A DNA stretch of 64,000 bases, from contig CACRXP010000157.1 in the NCBI GenBank assembly GCA_902702965.1, positions 1,048,718 through 1,112,717 on the forward strand, read 5' to 3'. Below are positions 35,515-45,061 of the stretch, one piece after another. The stretch is from Spirometra erinaceieuropaei (Eukaryota > Platyhelminthes > Cestoda > Diphyllobothriidea > Diphyllobothriidae). The notes below the pieces were generated by a model. It saw only the letters and a program-made list of their open reading frames with translations, did not search any database and was not told where the DNA came from. The translations under genes were made by a program, and so were the position numbers. Each line of letters opens with the position of its first letter. The stretch's first letter is position 1.

Positions 35515-35750
35515 CTAACTGGCATGGACTCGCAGGAACTGACTTTACTGGAAGATCGAACGGGCCAAAGAAAGAGGGCTAAAGTGATTGATAGCCGTGA
35601 TTTTGAAGTCACCAGCGATAATGTGCTTAACAGGAGAATACAACTACCACCTGGGAGGCATGAAATTCGCTTCAGCATCCGGGTACCTGAGGATGAACTC
35701 CACAGTTTTACCTACGTGTCGCCCAAGGATGGTTCAGCTATCATAAATCA
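35515..35750 (+). CDS. Alpha-arrestin-like gene, arrestin N-domain exon 2
   Basis: Acceptor TTTGCTGATTTCAG; donor AATCA before GTATGT. The frame starts LTGMDSQELTLLED, continues FEVTSDNVLNRRIQLPPGRH, then EIRFSIRVPEDELHSFTYV and SPKDGSAIIN. The run IQLPPGRHEIRFSIRVP matches the conserved arrestin-N strand pair (L-x-x-G-x-[hy]-x-F-x-F-x-[hy]-P) and the following S-F...G-x-I the next strand. It joins exon 1 in phase 0 (LSE then LTG) and ends in phase 2, leaving CA for the next exon. The ATG at 35,524 inside it is not the start, because frame and homology extend upstream across the splice. Confidence 0.87.
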
Positions 35751-36339
35751 GTATGTTTAATCCTCCCGCCTGCTCCCCCTCTAATTACCAGACAAAGTAT
35801 TAACAGAGTCTTCCCCGTTAGTACCAGTACCACTTCTTGCATTTATTACCGATCGCCACGCGACTGTCTGCAAAATTTCTAAATTGAACGGGACGAGTAT
35901 GTCTCCTAAACTTTTAGCGAACATAGACTATCAAGAATGTGATCCCACATTAAGACCAAGTCGGGAAAGGCCAAACGAAATGACCACACCAGAGCGGACT
36001 TAACTGTCTACATGGCCCAAATAAAAACAAAGGTAGAAGGTGAAAAAACAGTTAGTTAAGCCGAAACATACACCAGTTGTAGCCTCCGCGTGAATGTTAC
36101 ATAAAGACCCACTTAAAGAAAAGTGAGTAAATGTGGGTTTAGGAAATGCTTAACAAGTAGAATAACTCTAAAGAGTAGTGTATAAACAAAAAATATGAAA
36201 AAGGACTATCACAACTTTATCGGTGAAGGCCCGCACTGCCGTACTGAATGCTTCTGATCGCAACCAGTTGAACAACCTGTTCGAGGGTTGGCGACGGTAG
36301 AGCGTACGTCCTGTAAACGCCCAGTGACCAAATAATCCG

Positions 36340-36470
36340 CATTCGGTATCCTGAGTCGTCCGGACCTGAGCTGAGGTATAAATGGTCGTTGAGGACTCGT
36401 AAGCCGGAAATGACTTTCCCAGTCCTCATTTTCCTTGTCCGTACCTCCCATATTACGGCTGACTCAAGTG
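36340..36470 (+). repeat. Decayed SINE fragment in arrestin intron 2
   Basis: GACTCGTAAGCCGGAAATGAC, TTCCCAGTC and TTTTCCTTGTCC align, with gaps, to the SINE body GACGGCTAATAAGCCAGAAATGG...TTCCAGTCTCCCTTGTC. Head and tail are not recognisable. Confidence 0.4.
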
Positions 36471-37102
36471 GTTCATATGGTATCACAGTGGGTAGCCTGA
36501 AACTGTGTTGACCAACCGGGTTTGTGTCAGTCGTGCCTCGGCCATCAGAGCCCAACGACTCAGGTCTTTAAAATTGGCGCAATCCGATTCTAGGTGAACA
36601 GTGACAAGGTTCACCGAGGAAATCAAACTACTGCAAAGAAAGACCAGTTCAGTACTCCTGCCAGTACGCATAAAAGCACATTTTCTGGTTTGGAGCGAGC
36701 AGCGGTCAAAAGAAGACATTGCTTAACAATGCTGACAGACTCAGGCAAAGTAGCAGCATCCACAGTTTTCATGCACCCTAATGTTTTTTCTTCGAAAAGG
36801 GTTTTTTAGCCAACGTGCGCGTGAATGACTATGACTGTAGACGTATGCGTGCGCTGATGCCGCTGCTAAATCAACTATACAGTCGCTCAACGCATCCGTC
36901 TACATTTATTGAAAAAAACCAGAACGACCTGCAACTGAATACCTGTTTAACACCTACCGCTGACAGATGTTTACCGGCCACCAGACTTTGTTAAAAGCAA
37001 GGGCATTTTGTGTGCATTTCATGGCGGAATTCACAGTTTACTATTTTTGATCGCCCTTTCCTCTTCAGGCAATCGATAATTGTAAGTCCTTTTGCCTTTC
37101 AG

Positions 37103-37232
37103 TTATTCTTTAGCGGCAACAGCACGAATGAATGGGGTGACTGAAAGCACAGACAGACTGACTTTTCAGGTTCTCAGCGTCTGCAACTCGCAAGGATCTA
37201 TCGGCCTTCTTGACAGCAACAACTTTGTTTGC
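37103..37232 (+). CDS. Alpha-arrestin-like gene, N-to-C domain linking exon
   Basis: Acceptor CCTTTTGCCTTTCAG; donor TTTGC before GTAATT. The first T completes CAT with the CA left by the previous exon, giving INHYSLAATARMNGVTESTD, then RLTFQVLSVCNSQGSIGLLD and SNNFVC. INHYSLAATA fits the arrestin-N strand 'G-x-I-x-Y-x-L-x-A'; LTFQVLSV fits the final N-domain strand. The exon ends in phase 0. It is only 130 nt and was identified from its phase, splice sites and position in the domain. A further small exon between this and the next cannot be excluded. Confidence 0.78.
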
Positions 37233-37390
37233 GTAATTTCGTTTTCCTTCTTCAAATGTTTACGCTTTTTCCCGTCTGGTTATTTTAAAAGTCAGCCGAT
37301 CACAGAGGGCAACCACTATGTCATATGAATGGGTATGCGAAAGAGTCCCATGTTTAGTGAAAGCACCACAAAATAACAAATTTTGGAAAT

Positions 37391-37593
37391 CCATGGATGT
37401 TTTGGCAGATTTTGAATAATTCATATTGACCCAACTATTGAAATCAAGTTACCCGCCCAACCTACTACAACAGCAGCTAGCTTACTGTAGCAGATTTGGT
37501 GGATTCCCGACGTTGCAGTAGGTTGGACAGTTAACTTGTCCCAGATAGTTGGATCAATATGAATTATTCAAAATCTGCCAAAACATCTATGTA
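37391..37593. repeat. Small palindromic element, about 80-bp arms
   Basis: Left arm GGATGTTTTGGCAGATTTTG, AATAATTCATATTGACCCAA, CCAACCTACTACA is mirrored on the right by TGCAGTAGGTTGG, TTGGATCAATATGAATTATT, CAAAATCTGCCAAAACATC, with a loop of about 40 bp. Lies in arrestin intron 3. A related, rearranged sequence occurs at 53,470-53,640. Confidence 0.8.
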
Positions 37594-38116
37594 TTACATG
37601 AGCCTAGTAGCCATCTGGTGGATTCCAGGTGAATTACTCAGAAAATCCTGTTTGGGCAGTCAGTTTACTCTATCGGATTTGTTGGAAAGTCCCTAAACCC
37701 ACAGCGAGAGTGCTCTGAGGTGACTGCATAATCCTAGGGGGATAAATCGGAGTCAAGCCCCGTTTTAAGAGCATGCTTGCAGAAGGGGACCTGTGAAATG
37801 ACCGATGCCAGTCACTTTGGCTCCTTCAACCGGACACAGTACGAGTTTTTAGGGCTGCAGAGAGTCTTCAGGAGCTCAGACCTGACAGATATGCGTTCAT
37901 ATGCCAAACAGCAACAAAGCGGAGAACATCTATTTCGTTCGCTGGCTGGTTAATTCGGGCTGTTTTCTCACTACGCCTAACTGTGAGGTTACAAATACAC
38001 TCCAAAATGTTTGTCCACGTTGTTCGACCGGCTGACCGTTACGTTAGATGCTATACAGATTATCAAAATGCCACAATCAGTATCCGTATCCATTGCAAAT
38101 AGAAGCGAAGAGACGA

Positions 38117-38666
38117 GTCCCAGGGAGCAGTCTTGAAGAAGGAGACACGATTGCTGGGAAAAGAGCTTTATTAGTCTGACGTTTCGGACCTGATGATGGG
38201 TTCAAGCAGGAATCCGAGACTTCAGTCTAATAAAGCGCTTGTCCCAGAGATTGTTTTTTCTTTAATATCTCGCTCCATCCCCTCTCCCTCTACCTCTCCC
38301 AAAATGAGGTCGGGGTTAATTCCCACAGGGGATAGGACTGAATCACGACAAATGATTCGCTAGCAAGAAAAAGGGCCTTCAAAGAGAAGCTGACGACGCT
38401 GAATCGAAAAAAATCCTTCGCAGCCACCAGGGTAGCCTGTGATCCGCACAGAGGAAATTTGCCACTGACCAACTAAGAATGGACAAAGATGGTCTCGAGA
38501 AAAATTTACTGATCCTAGTGTACTCGGCTGAGGACTGCCTGGAAGCCATCAAGAGACTCTCCGAATTGGAGAAAAAATGTTGACTGATCTTTCCTGACCT
38601 CTCCGTAGGAGCATCGGGACATTTCTCCAGACGGCAGCTGAAGTCCAAAGACTGATAAGCATCGCC
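38117..38666. mobile_element. PLE-derived insertion with 19-bp target-site duplication
   Basis: Flanked by identical AATAGAAGCGAAGAGACGA at 38,098-38,116 and 38,667-38,685. The left 70 bp (GTCCCAGGGAGCAGTCTTGA ... GCTTTATTAGTCTGACGTTTC) is the PLE terminal sequence in minus orientation, as at the 45.9-kb end. At 38,190 it flips to a plus-oriented terminal sequence with a hammerhead-like core and AGTCTAATAAAGCGCTTG, followed by about 400 bp with Lys/Arg-rich and helix-like frames (RAFKEKLTTLNRKKSF; SAEDCLEAIKRLSELEKK) that may be PLE 5' coding sequence. The 3' end pointing left and the inverted rest fit a 5'-inverted retro-insertion. Confidence 0.72.
38165..38240 (+). ncRNA. Hammerhead-like core within a hairpin
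   Basis: CTGATGA (38,190-38,196), GGGTT...AATCC helix II, GAGAC (the expected GAAAC carries A to G), short helix III TTCAGTC, then TAATAAAGC. The upstream GCTTTATTAGTCTGA pairs with the downstream TCAGTCTAATAAAGC, giving a long outer stem. The GAGA change probably kills catalysis. Confidence 0.5.
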
Positions 38667-38695
38667 AATAGAAGCGAAGAGACGACTGATAAGTA

Positions 38696-39686
38696 CAGCA
38701 GGTAAGCTAACTCATTAAATGTCGACCGAAATTGCAAAATGCGTTTTCGTTTCGAAAAGAATAATTAAGTATGGTTGTAAAACCCATCATTTTGCGGCAC
38801 AGTTCTATAATAAGTCAGTTACCTGGGGATGCCGGCTTTCGGAGGAACTTATTAACGGCCGTAAGCAAAAACCACACTCTGTAAAAAAACTATTAAAGTG
38901 ACATGAATTTTTCTCATCGATTTTCGATACCCTTAAAAATTCAATTATGTTATATGGAAATTATGCATAAAAATATTCACTCTTTTATTCATTTGATAGA
39001 AAACTGTGTCTTCTTCCTGTTTTATATTTGGAAGAAGGGTAATATTCGATTTTCAACAACTTTTACAATTCCCGAATAATGTTGAATCTCGACCTGCCGT
39101 TACACTTGCACTCAGGGTTTCCGAAATACAAACCCGTTTATTTTCCGCGTATGGAGAACCACACATTACTCTACGGTATCAGGAGGAGACCATATGGGGT
39201 TCAAAAAATTTAGCAGTGGGTTTGAGCAATATTGTTAGCATCACAAGCCACATTGGTAAATGCAGAAACATGACGTCTTATGAACAGACATTGCACGGTA
39301 TTAAAAATCTCATAATTAGAAATTTTTTTAAAACCGAATTAAACCCTTCCTTCGAGTGTTAATTTGGAAAAAGATGCAAGTTTGTACAAAATGGTTAAAG
39401 AATAAAAATTGTAGGCATGTTTTTCATGAAATATGATTGAATGCTTAGGGGCATCGGAAATCAATGGCAAAATGTATGTTACCTAAGTAGTCATCCTTTA
39501 CAGATTATGGATTTTGCATGCAGCCGGGAAGAAGTTTGTTCGAAAACTGGCATCTTGAGGTGATTGAAGTAATAAAGAATTTTACTGCACGATGATTATT
39601 GTTACAACCCTACGTAATTAATCTTTTCGAAACGAAAACGCATTTCGCAATTTCGGTTAACATTTCATGAGTTAGCGCACCTACTG
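38696..39686. mobile_element. Fold-back MITE, subfamily A, 991 bp, in arrestin intron 3
   Basis: Flanked by TA on both sides. Left end CAGCAGGTAAGCTAACTCAT, right end ATGAGTTAGCGCACCTACTG. Arms match through AAATTGCAAAATGCGTTTTC and its mirror GAAAACGCATTTCGCAATTT, GGATGCCGGCTTTCGGAGG and its mirror. It lies ten bases to the right of the second copy of the 19-bp duplication bounding the PLE insertion. No transposase. Confidence 0.88.
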
Positions 39687-40412
39687 TATGTTTAGAAACT
39701 TGGGGAAATGGTTTTCTAAACTGCGAATCGAATTGTAATTTTTCGCGAAAAACTGAACCATTAGAATGAGTCACCGCTTAATTCGAAACTTGCCTTATCT
39801 GTATGTCAGTATACAGTTCTTCTGTAATAAGCACCCTAGAAGTGGCATATTGTAAGGCTGCACAAGAGCCCTGTGTTCTGTAAGACGTTCGATACTGTAC
39901 ACGATTTACACTGAACGACGTCGTAAGTGCGGAATAAATAAAGAGAATCATAAAGATGCGCTGCGCGTACGTTTACTTAAAACTAAACGAGCGTACAGTA
40001 GCGTTTTAATTGCATTATTCTTACGGTAGAAGCCTTTATACGCAGCTGTTTAGGCCTTTATTGGTATTCTGTTTGTGCCTAGCGGTTTAACAGCCTCCAG
40101 CCCCACTGACACCATTAAGGAACCGTAAAATTTCAATTTATCTTCCTTCTCTAGATTTGCAAAGGTTTCTGTGTAGAATTTTGTCCAAAGAAATAATTTT
40201 ACTATTGAATATTTACTTCAAAACCAAACATCAAAAACACATAAACTGTGACCGTCACTTGTGACTTTGCTTCCGACTAAGGAGACTGCGTACGTGACTG
40301 AATTCAAGTAAAGCTAATACTACCTTTCTGTCGGATTTGCACATTATAACTAACAAGAAAAGACCCTGTCAAGGGCTTTCTTCACTAACTGACAAATGTT
40401 TCCTATTGCCAG

Positions 40413-40757
40413 ATTCCAAAAAAGGTTCTTAGGCGTACAGAAGGACTGTCTTTTGCGTTGGCTCAAACAACAGACGGATACTACCCGCAGTATGAGAGTA
40501 TCCAGGCTGTGGCCCTAAGACGGACGAGATTTCCATCGACCGGAGAGGAGGAGGAGGTCCGAATGACCCCAACGCTGACCCTTCTACCGCAGTCCTCACC
40601 TAATTCATCCTCGGTTATCAAGGAGTACAAGAGGGCGACGCCCAGGGCGAAAATACCCCCCAAGTTCACGCAGGTCTTCGAATGTAAAAACTTAAAACTA
40701 ACATCTCAAGCGCCTTCTGTGTGGTGCGAGGACTTCGTGTGTGATTATTATCTACGG
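40413..40757 (+). CDS. Alpha-arrestin-like gene, arrestin C-domain exon
   Basis: Acceptor TCCTATTGCCAG; strong donor CGG before GTAAGA. The 115 codons begin IPKKVLRRTEGLSFALAQTT (the L-x-Q strand of the C-domain), contain a variable loop rich in Thr, Pro, Ser and Glu (GEEEEVRMTPTLTLLPQSSP), then RAKIPPKFTQVFECKNLKL and WCEDFVCDYYLR. The IPP...C/F...DYYLR sequence is the classic arrestin-C motif (L-x-I/P-P-P ... I-x-V-x-Y-x-L-x-V). Phase 0 at both ends matches both neighbours. No PPxY ubiquitin-ligase docking motif is seen in this exon or the others. Confidence 0.86.
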
Positions 40758-41399
40758 GTAAGATCTTTAGACACTAAGGCGTCATGTTAATTTTTTGGGA
40801 TGGGTGGCTTTGAAGGAGTCACCAAGAGCGTTGTGAAGGGAGCGTTTTCAAGCAGAGATCTGATTAGTTAATTAAAATACTTTAAAATGTAAAACTGCAA
40901 GGGCATTTTTGCTGCATAATGTGGTTATTTTGGATGGTAATATTTTAAACATTTGATACTTTTACTTACTGAGGCCAGTTAAATTCCTGTGCTTAATCGA
41001 TAGCAATGCCTGAGTATAAGAAATTATGAGACAACGTTTTTTAGGACACGCTGTCGAATTTTTAAGCAAATCGGTCGACTATGGAAATCGACGTTTTGAA
41101 GTTCAAATGTCTCACTGATAAGAACACCGCAGAAATTTCCTGTGTCGAAATATGTCTTGCGAAACTGAACTTCCGTCGTCAGCAGGCATTTTCGTTTTGC
41201 GATAACTAAGTATATGCAGTAGTGTGCACAGTGAAACGGGCATCGACCGGTCAGGTTACGGTATACGTTCGCCCTGTTGAACTTTTGGGGCTCCATTAGA
41301 GCTTTTGCGGACATCCACACATAGATTAGTAGTTATGTGGGATGGAGTGGTAACAAAAATTTGGAGAGACCAGGCGGAGAGCTTCTGACCTAAAAGACG

Positions 41400-41660
41400 T
41401 CCTCAGTCAGCCACACCTATGGACAGTACGACCGTCGATTCCGGCGAGGTCCACCGCGTGCTACCCAGCAAGGTGGACAAGACACGATGACTTGCGCGTT
41501 AATTAGCTTGTATTGATAGTAGACTTGCGCCGCATCTACCGCACTCTGTCTTCCCCACTCCCCACCTGGACCCGGTGTTAGGACAGAGTCAAGAAGTCCG
41601 GAGGCGGGGTGGATGGGGCGCAGGTGGCTGGCCGGATGGAGCCCTCACCTAGGCGTGCCT
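41400..41660 (+). repeat. Unclassified repeat R1, copy B (uninterrupted)
   Basis: Shares with copy A: CGTCGATTCCGGCGAGGTCC, ACCGCGTGCTACCCAGCAAG, CTTGCGCGTTAATTAGCTTG, GACTTGCGCCGCATCTACCG, CCACCTGGACCCGGTGTTAG, ACAGAGTCAAGAAGTCCGGA. Provides the pre-insertion state for the MITE at 8,248. Lies in arrestin intron 4. Confidence 0.75.
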
Positions 41661-41940
41661 TCACACGCCCTGATCCACAACACCCACCTGGCCAGGACAT
41701 TTCACCAACAATGACAACACTCCAACCGGGGTCAAAAGGGCGAGGATACTTGGCAGCCGTACCCAACACCTGTATACACAGCGGGAGCGCAAACGCATCT
41801 TCCATCAGGGCGCCAGGTTTCAAGGAGCTTCCAGCGCATATTAGGCTGCGAGAACCATGGTTTGCCGATTCTGGCGTAGTACACGCTTTTAGACCACTAT
41901 AAATATACGTATTTTTTTGCTCCTGCCGGTCTTGAATTGT

Positions 41941-42728
41941 TCAGTGTTGCCGCTTGCCTCGTATTACAGCCGTGCTCGACGCACGAACTTTAACCTGCCT
42001 GTTTGCCGTTGACTGGCTTAGACCTCCCCGGGGCTGACCGCTGACAGGCCTGCGGACATTTGTTCCCTTTGGGGTCGGCGTAATTGTAGTCAAATCAACT
42101 TGCCGCTTGGCCTCTCCAACGTCAGTCGGTTGACTGATCGGTCGTTGCTGTTCTTGTGAGCAGCATTTGACTTCGCGGGCGCATCGGGTAGACAGTGTTC
42201 GGCATTGGTCACATGACCTCTGGCCCCCAACTCCGCTCTTTTCCGTTAGCGTTGACTCTCGGTCACGCGTGCTCGCTTTCCTAACTGGTCCTGTCCGGAC
42301 TGATCCGAGACTTGCACGCAACGCCTGGTAGGCGGGATGAAGATCTATAGCTCAGTTAAGTGCGCCAGTCGAGGACCAAATTTCGAGCATCAGTCTGGTC
42401 ATCTTCTATTTGGCTCGAACAATTACCCTCGCTTTCTCAAAGGCAAAATCCTGGTTCGTTTTTTGTATGTGGTCATAGATCAAAGACAGATTGTCCTTGC
42501 GGTTGATTACAAGTTGGTTTTCGTGCAATCTTGTACCGAGCGTCTGCCCGTTTCACCAACATACATCGCATTGTAATTTAGGCATGATATTTTGTAGACC
42601 ACCACCGACTGTTCTGTTGTTGGTAGCGGACCTTTGGGCTTCCGGATTTGCTGTTTGATGATGCAATTTGGTTTATAAGCCACGCCAATCCCAAAAGGTT
42701 TCAGGATTCTCGCCGTCGCCTCTGTTAT
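41941..42728 (-). mobile_element. Penelope-like element, endonuclease plus long C-terminal tail
   Basis: Enters near 42,728: ITEATARILKPFGIGVAYKP, NCIIKQQIRKPKGPLP, then the GIY-YIG core VVVYKISCLNYNAMYVGETG. A frameshift just after moves to LHENQLVINRKDNLSLIYDH, FAFEKARVIVRAK, with stops, then LNxAIDLHPAYQALR. From there an open frame of 126 residues runs from 42,321 to a stop at 41,941 (ASLGSVRTGPVRKASTRDRE onwards), rich in Arg, Ser, Thr, Gln. So the C-terminal tail of this lineage appears longer than in the 45-kb copies. The copy is dead and 5'-truncated. It is antisense to the arrestin gene, inside intron 4. Confidence 0.8.
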
Positions 42729-42744
42729 GGCGACAGGACAACTA

Positions 42745-42920
42745 ACCCGTGGCTCATTGGTAGAGCGTTCGGCTCAATGACCGAAGATCCCGGGCTCAAA
42801 TCCCAGGTGGTTACACTTAGGATTGGATATGACTGACTGGCGACTGTTAATAAGCCAGAATTGGCCTTTGTTGGTCTCCTTTGTCTTTGTCGTTATCACC
42901 TCATCCACATATATATGGCG
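42745..42920 (+). repeat. tRNA-SINE with a different tRNA head
   Basis: Head CCGTGGCTCATTGGTAGAGC (A-box) and CCGGGCTCAAATCCCAGG (B-box) around an anticodon arm TTCGG-loop-CCGAA. The body has GACTGGCGACTGTTAATAAG, CCAGAATTGGCC and GTCTCCTTTGTCTTTGTCG, the same as the other SINE copies, but the head lacks the GACTTCTAA anticodon region of the Arg-like family. The tail is truncated. Confidence 0.75.
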
Positions 42921-43360
42921 TGCTAGAACTTTTTGAGTAGCTTGACGCAGTTCTGGTATATAAACGAAGGTTTGGATAGCTAAAAAGTGCGCCATTGTAA
43001 ATCCCTGCTATGCCTACTGGATGTTCATTTACTGTAACAAATTTCTTGACTGAAAGATGCATAACAGTTAAAACGTAAATGATGGTGACTCAAGATACGT
43101 AAGGAATCAACCAAATGACTGAATAATGGTCAGCGGCGTGCACCATCCCAACGTATTTGTCCATAGTAGATTAAGTCTAGGTCGAAAATGAATTTAGTTT
43201 GCGGCAAAAATTGTTCCCTGAGATCCGCGCTATTGCCATACTACACCATATAGTAAATGTAATGGTTTCATTGGTGCTTTGACGAACCATTATATATTTC
43301 CACGGTTTGTCTGCTATTTTGTCGGCTGCCCAAGAAGAATACTCATACACTTATTAATTA

Positions 43361-43449
43361 TGTGATTATTTACTGTACTGACAACATAGGTACTAGCTGA
43401 AGGCTTTTTACCTAGTACCCATGTGGTCAGTGCGGTAAATAATTACACA
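43361..43449. repeat. Short inverted repeat (hairpin), about 36-bp arms
   Basis: TGTGATTATTTACTGTACTG, ACAACATAGGTACTAG is mirrored by CTAGTACCCATGTGGTCAGT, GCGGTAAATAATTACACA with a loop of about 12 bases. The arm sequence is repeated at 50,483-50,522. Confidence 0.8.
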
Positions 43450-44060
43450 ACTCTAAACTGCCCGCTACCTTTTGGCTGTCTGTGAGTATTACCCGGTTAT
43501 TCCGCAGTAGCTGATGGATTTCATATCAAATTTCCGGCGGTGCCTGAAAAGATCTGTTCCGACGGAGCTACTCCACGTTTGAGCATTAATTTCCTCGGAA
43601 AGTAAACGAGGCACTTACTTAATGTTGGTTGTGTGATGATCTTCCCTCTAATGCAGAGCTCTGTATAGACAAATTTTATTCCCTTTTTATGGTTACTACC
43701 AACAAAAGCATACCACAACCCATCATGCAGTCATTTCGTCTGCAGAATGCGTGCGAAGTACCGTTTGCTGCGTCTTATATGCCTGAACTCCACTGTGATT
43801 CCCATATCAAGCGGCGATGGTGAACAGAAACCGTGAACAAATTGATCTGCAAGATTTTTCCTCAGTATGTAAGCCACTATGGTCAATGTTTATTTCACCA
43901 ACGCTAAGTCGCGGATCTATCTTCTGCCCTAGTTCAGAACGTAAACAGTATATTTGTTTAAGCTCTGTATGACAACGCATAAGTGGTTAATTTATCCTCC
44001 TCATATTTTAAAAAGCCCCATTTCCGGTGGACGGCAAATTTGACTTTCATCTTCATTCAG

Positions 44061-44195
44061 ATCGACGCGGATGGAACGGCCTACGAGGCACCCTTTGCAA
44101 TCGTTGATGACAACGAATCAGAACCAAGTACTTACTACCTCAATCCAGAAACTGTGAATGCCACGAGGTTCAAGATCGTCAGTCAACAATTTTAG
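44061..44195 (+). CDS. Alpha-arrestin-like gene, terminal exon
   Basis: Acceptor TTTCATCTTCATTCAG. Phase 0 junction gives CDYYLR then IDADGTAYEAPFAIVDD, continuing NESEPSTYYLNPETVNATRF and KIVSQQF, stop TAG at 44,193-44,195. DYYLRI...APFAIV completes the last strands of the arrestin C-domain. There is almost no C-terminal tail after the domain, whereas many alpha-arrestins carry PPxY motifs there. Total length from 32,713 is about 365 residues, usual for the family. No clear AATAAA was found in the 400 bp downstream. Confidence 0.8.
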   Translation: MDADGTAYEAPFAIVDDNESEPSTYYLNPETVNATRFKIVSQQF

Positions 44196-44570
44196 GGCAT
44201 TCACCTACCGTGATTATGTGAATTGGCCCTGCGACAACGCTGCCCTGACATATAAAAGAGGACAAAATAGGCATTTTTTTAAAAAGTGACAACTTCATTC
44301 CCATTTAAATTCTACACACATCAATGCTTGTGGTGTCCGTCTTACAGTAAATGGCTCAATCTCGCTGTGGAATTTCTGGCATTCCTAGGTATCCCCTAAC
44401 TCCGAGCCTCCCATAACGCATCCCGGCACATGCGGCGGGGCCCAGTCACGTGTGGTCGGCGTAGACGCGTTAGTTTACATTGCTAGTCACCGCGCCGGCG
44501 CTCAACTCGAGTCGGGCTGACGGAGAAAATGGTGTGGTATATGCTGCCTAAATCTATCTCAGTATAAACG
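44196..44570. other. 3' flank of the arrestin-like gene
   Basis: Probably the 3' untranslated region followed by intergenic DNA. No canonical polyadenylation signal seen; AT-rich segments around 44,270-44,310 could serve. Confidence 0.35.
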
Positions 44571-44574
44571 GATT

Positions 44575-45060
44575 TTTGGAGAAGGAGAAACGATCCCTGG
44601 GACAAGAGCTTTATTAGCCTGGCGTTTCGGATTACCGCTCGAACCCATCATCAGAGACAAAAAAGCAGATACGGGTGGTTCATGCACAAGGGGCTGCAGT
44701 ATTTATAGGATGCAGTCGACATGCTACCGCATGCCTATGAATATTCACGCCCCCCCCCCCCCCTTCATCAGGGACTGTTGCACTTGGCGTGCTGGTAATT
44801 TGATGGTCGACATTCGCGTCCTTACTTGCTGCAATTTCATCACGTGCGTTGGATGTTGGTGTGATGATTGCTCGACCATCTGACCCACGGGCCCTGGGGT
44901 TGGTAAAAGTGTTCACTTGTGCGCTCCCCGAGTGGGTAATTACTCCGCCTAGGCGAAGTCTCAGCACTGAGTATGGAAGGGGAAGATCATAGCACTTGTT
45001 AATGGACTGGGGGCCGTAAACCATGACTTAAGTAGCTCCCGGCTCACGCTGTTGTCACAT
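44575..45060 (-). mobile_element. PLE 3' portion, inverted arm of a head-to-head pair
   Basis: On the minus strand it starts at CDNSVSRELLKSWF, has one base missing in the next Gly codon, then PQSINKCYDLPLPYSVLRLR and the C-terminal tail to PSATVPDEGG, then the 3' untranslated end with hammerhead-like core near 44,600-44,660. It is nearly identical to 45,410-45,860 on the plus strand. A run of 15 C (44,749-44,763) replaces a short G-rich site of the plus copy. Confidence 0.88.
44600..44660 (-). ncRNA. Hammerhead-ribozyme-like motif
   Basis: Minus strand: CTGATGA (44,648-44,654), GGGTT...AATCC helix II of 5 bp, GAAAC (44,624-44,628), a very short helix III (GCCAGGC), then TAATAAAGC. All core nucleotides of the CUGAUGA and GAAA boxes are kept. 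Confidence 0.65.
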
Positions 45061-45061
45061 C

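Noticed and set aside
41024..41320. 98-residue minus-strand frame in arrestin intron 4
   Set aside because: Considered as an exon of a nested gene, but no domain or splice support.
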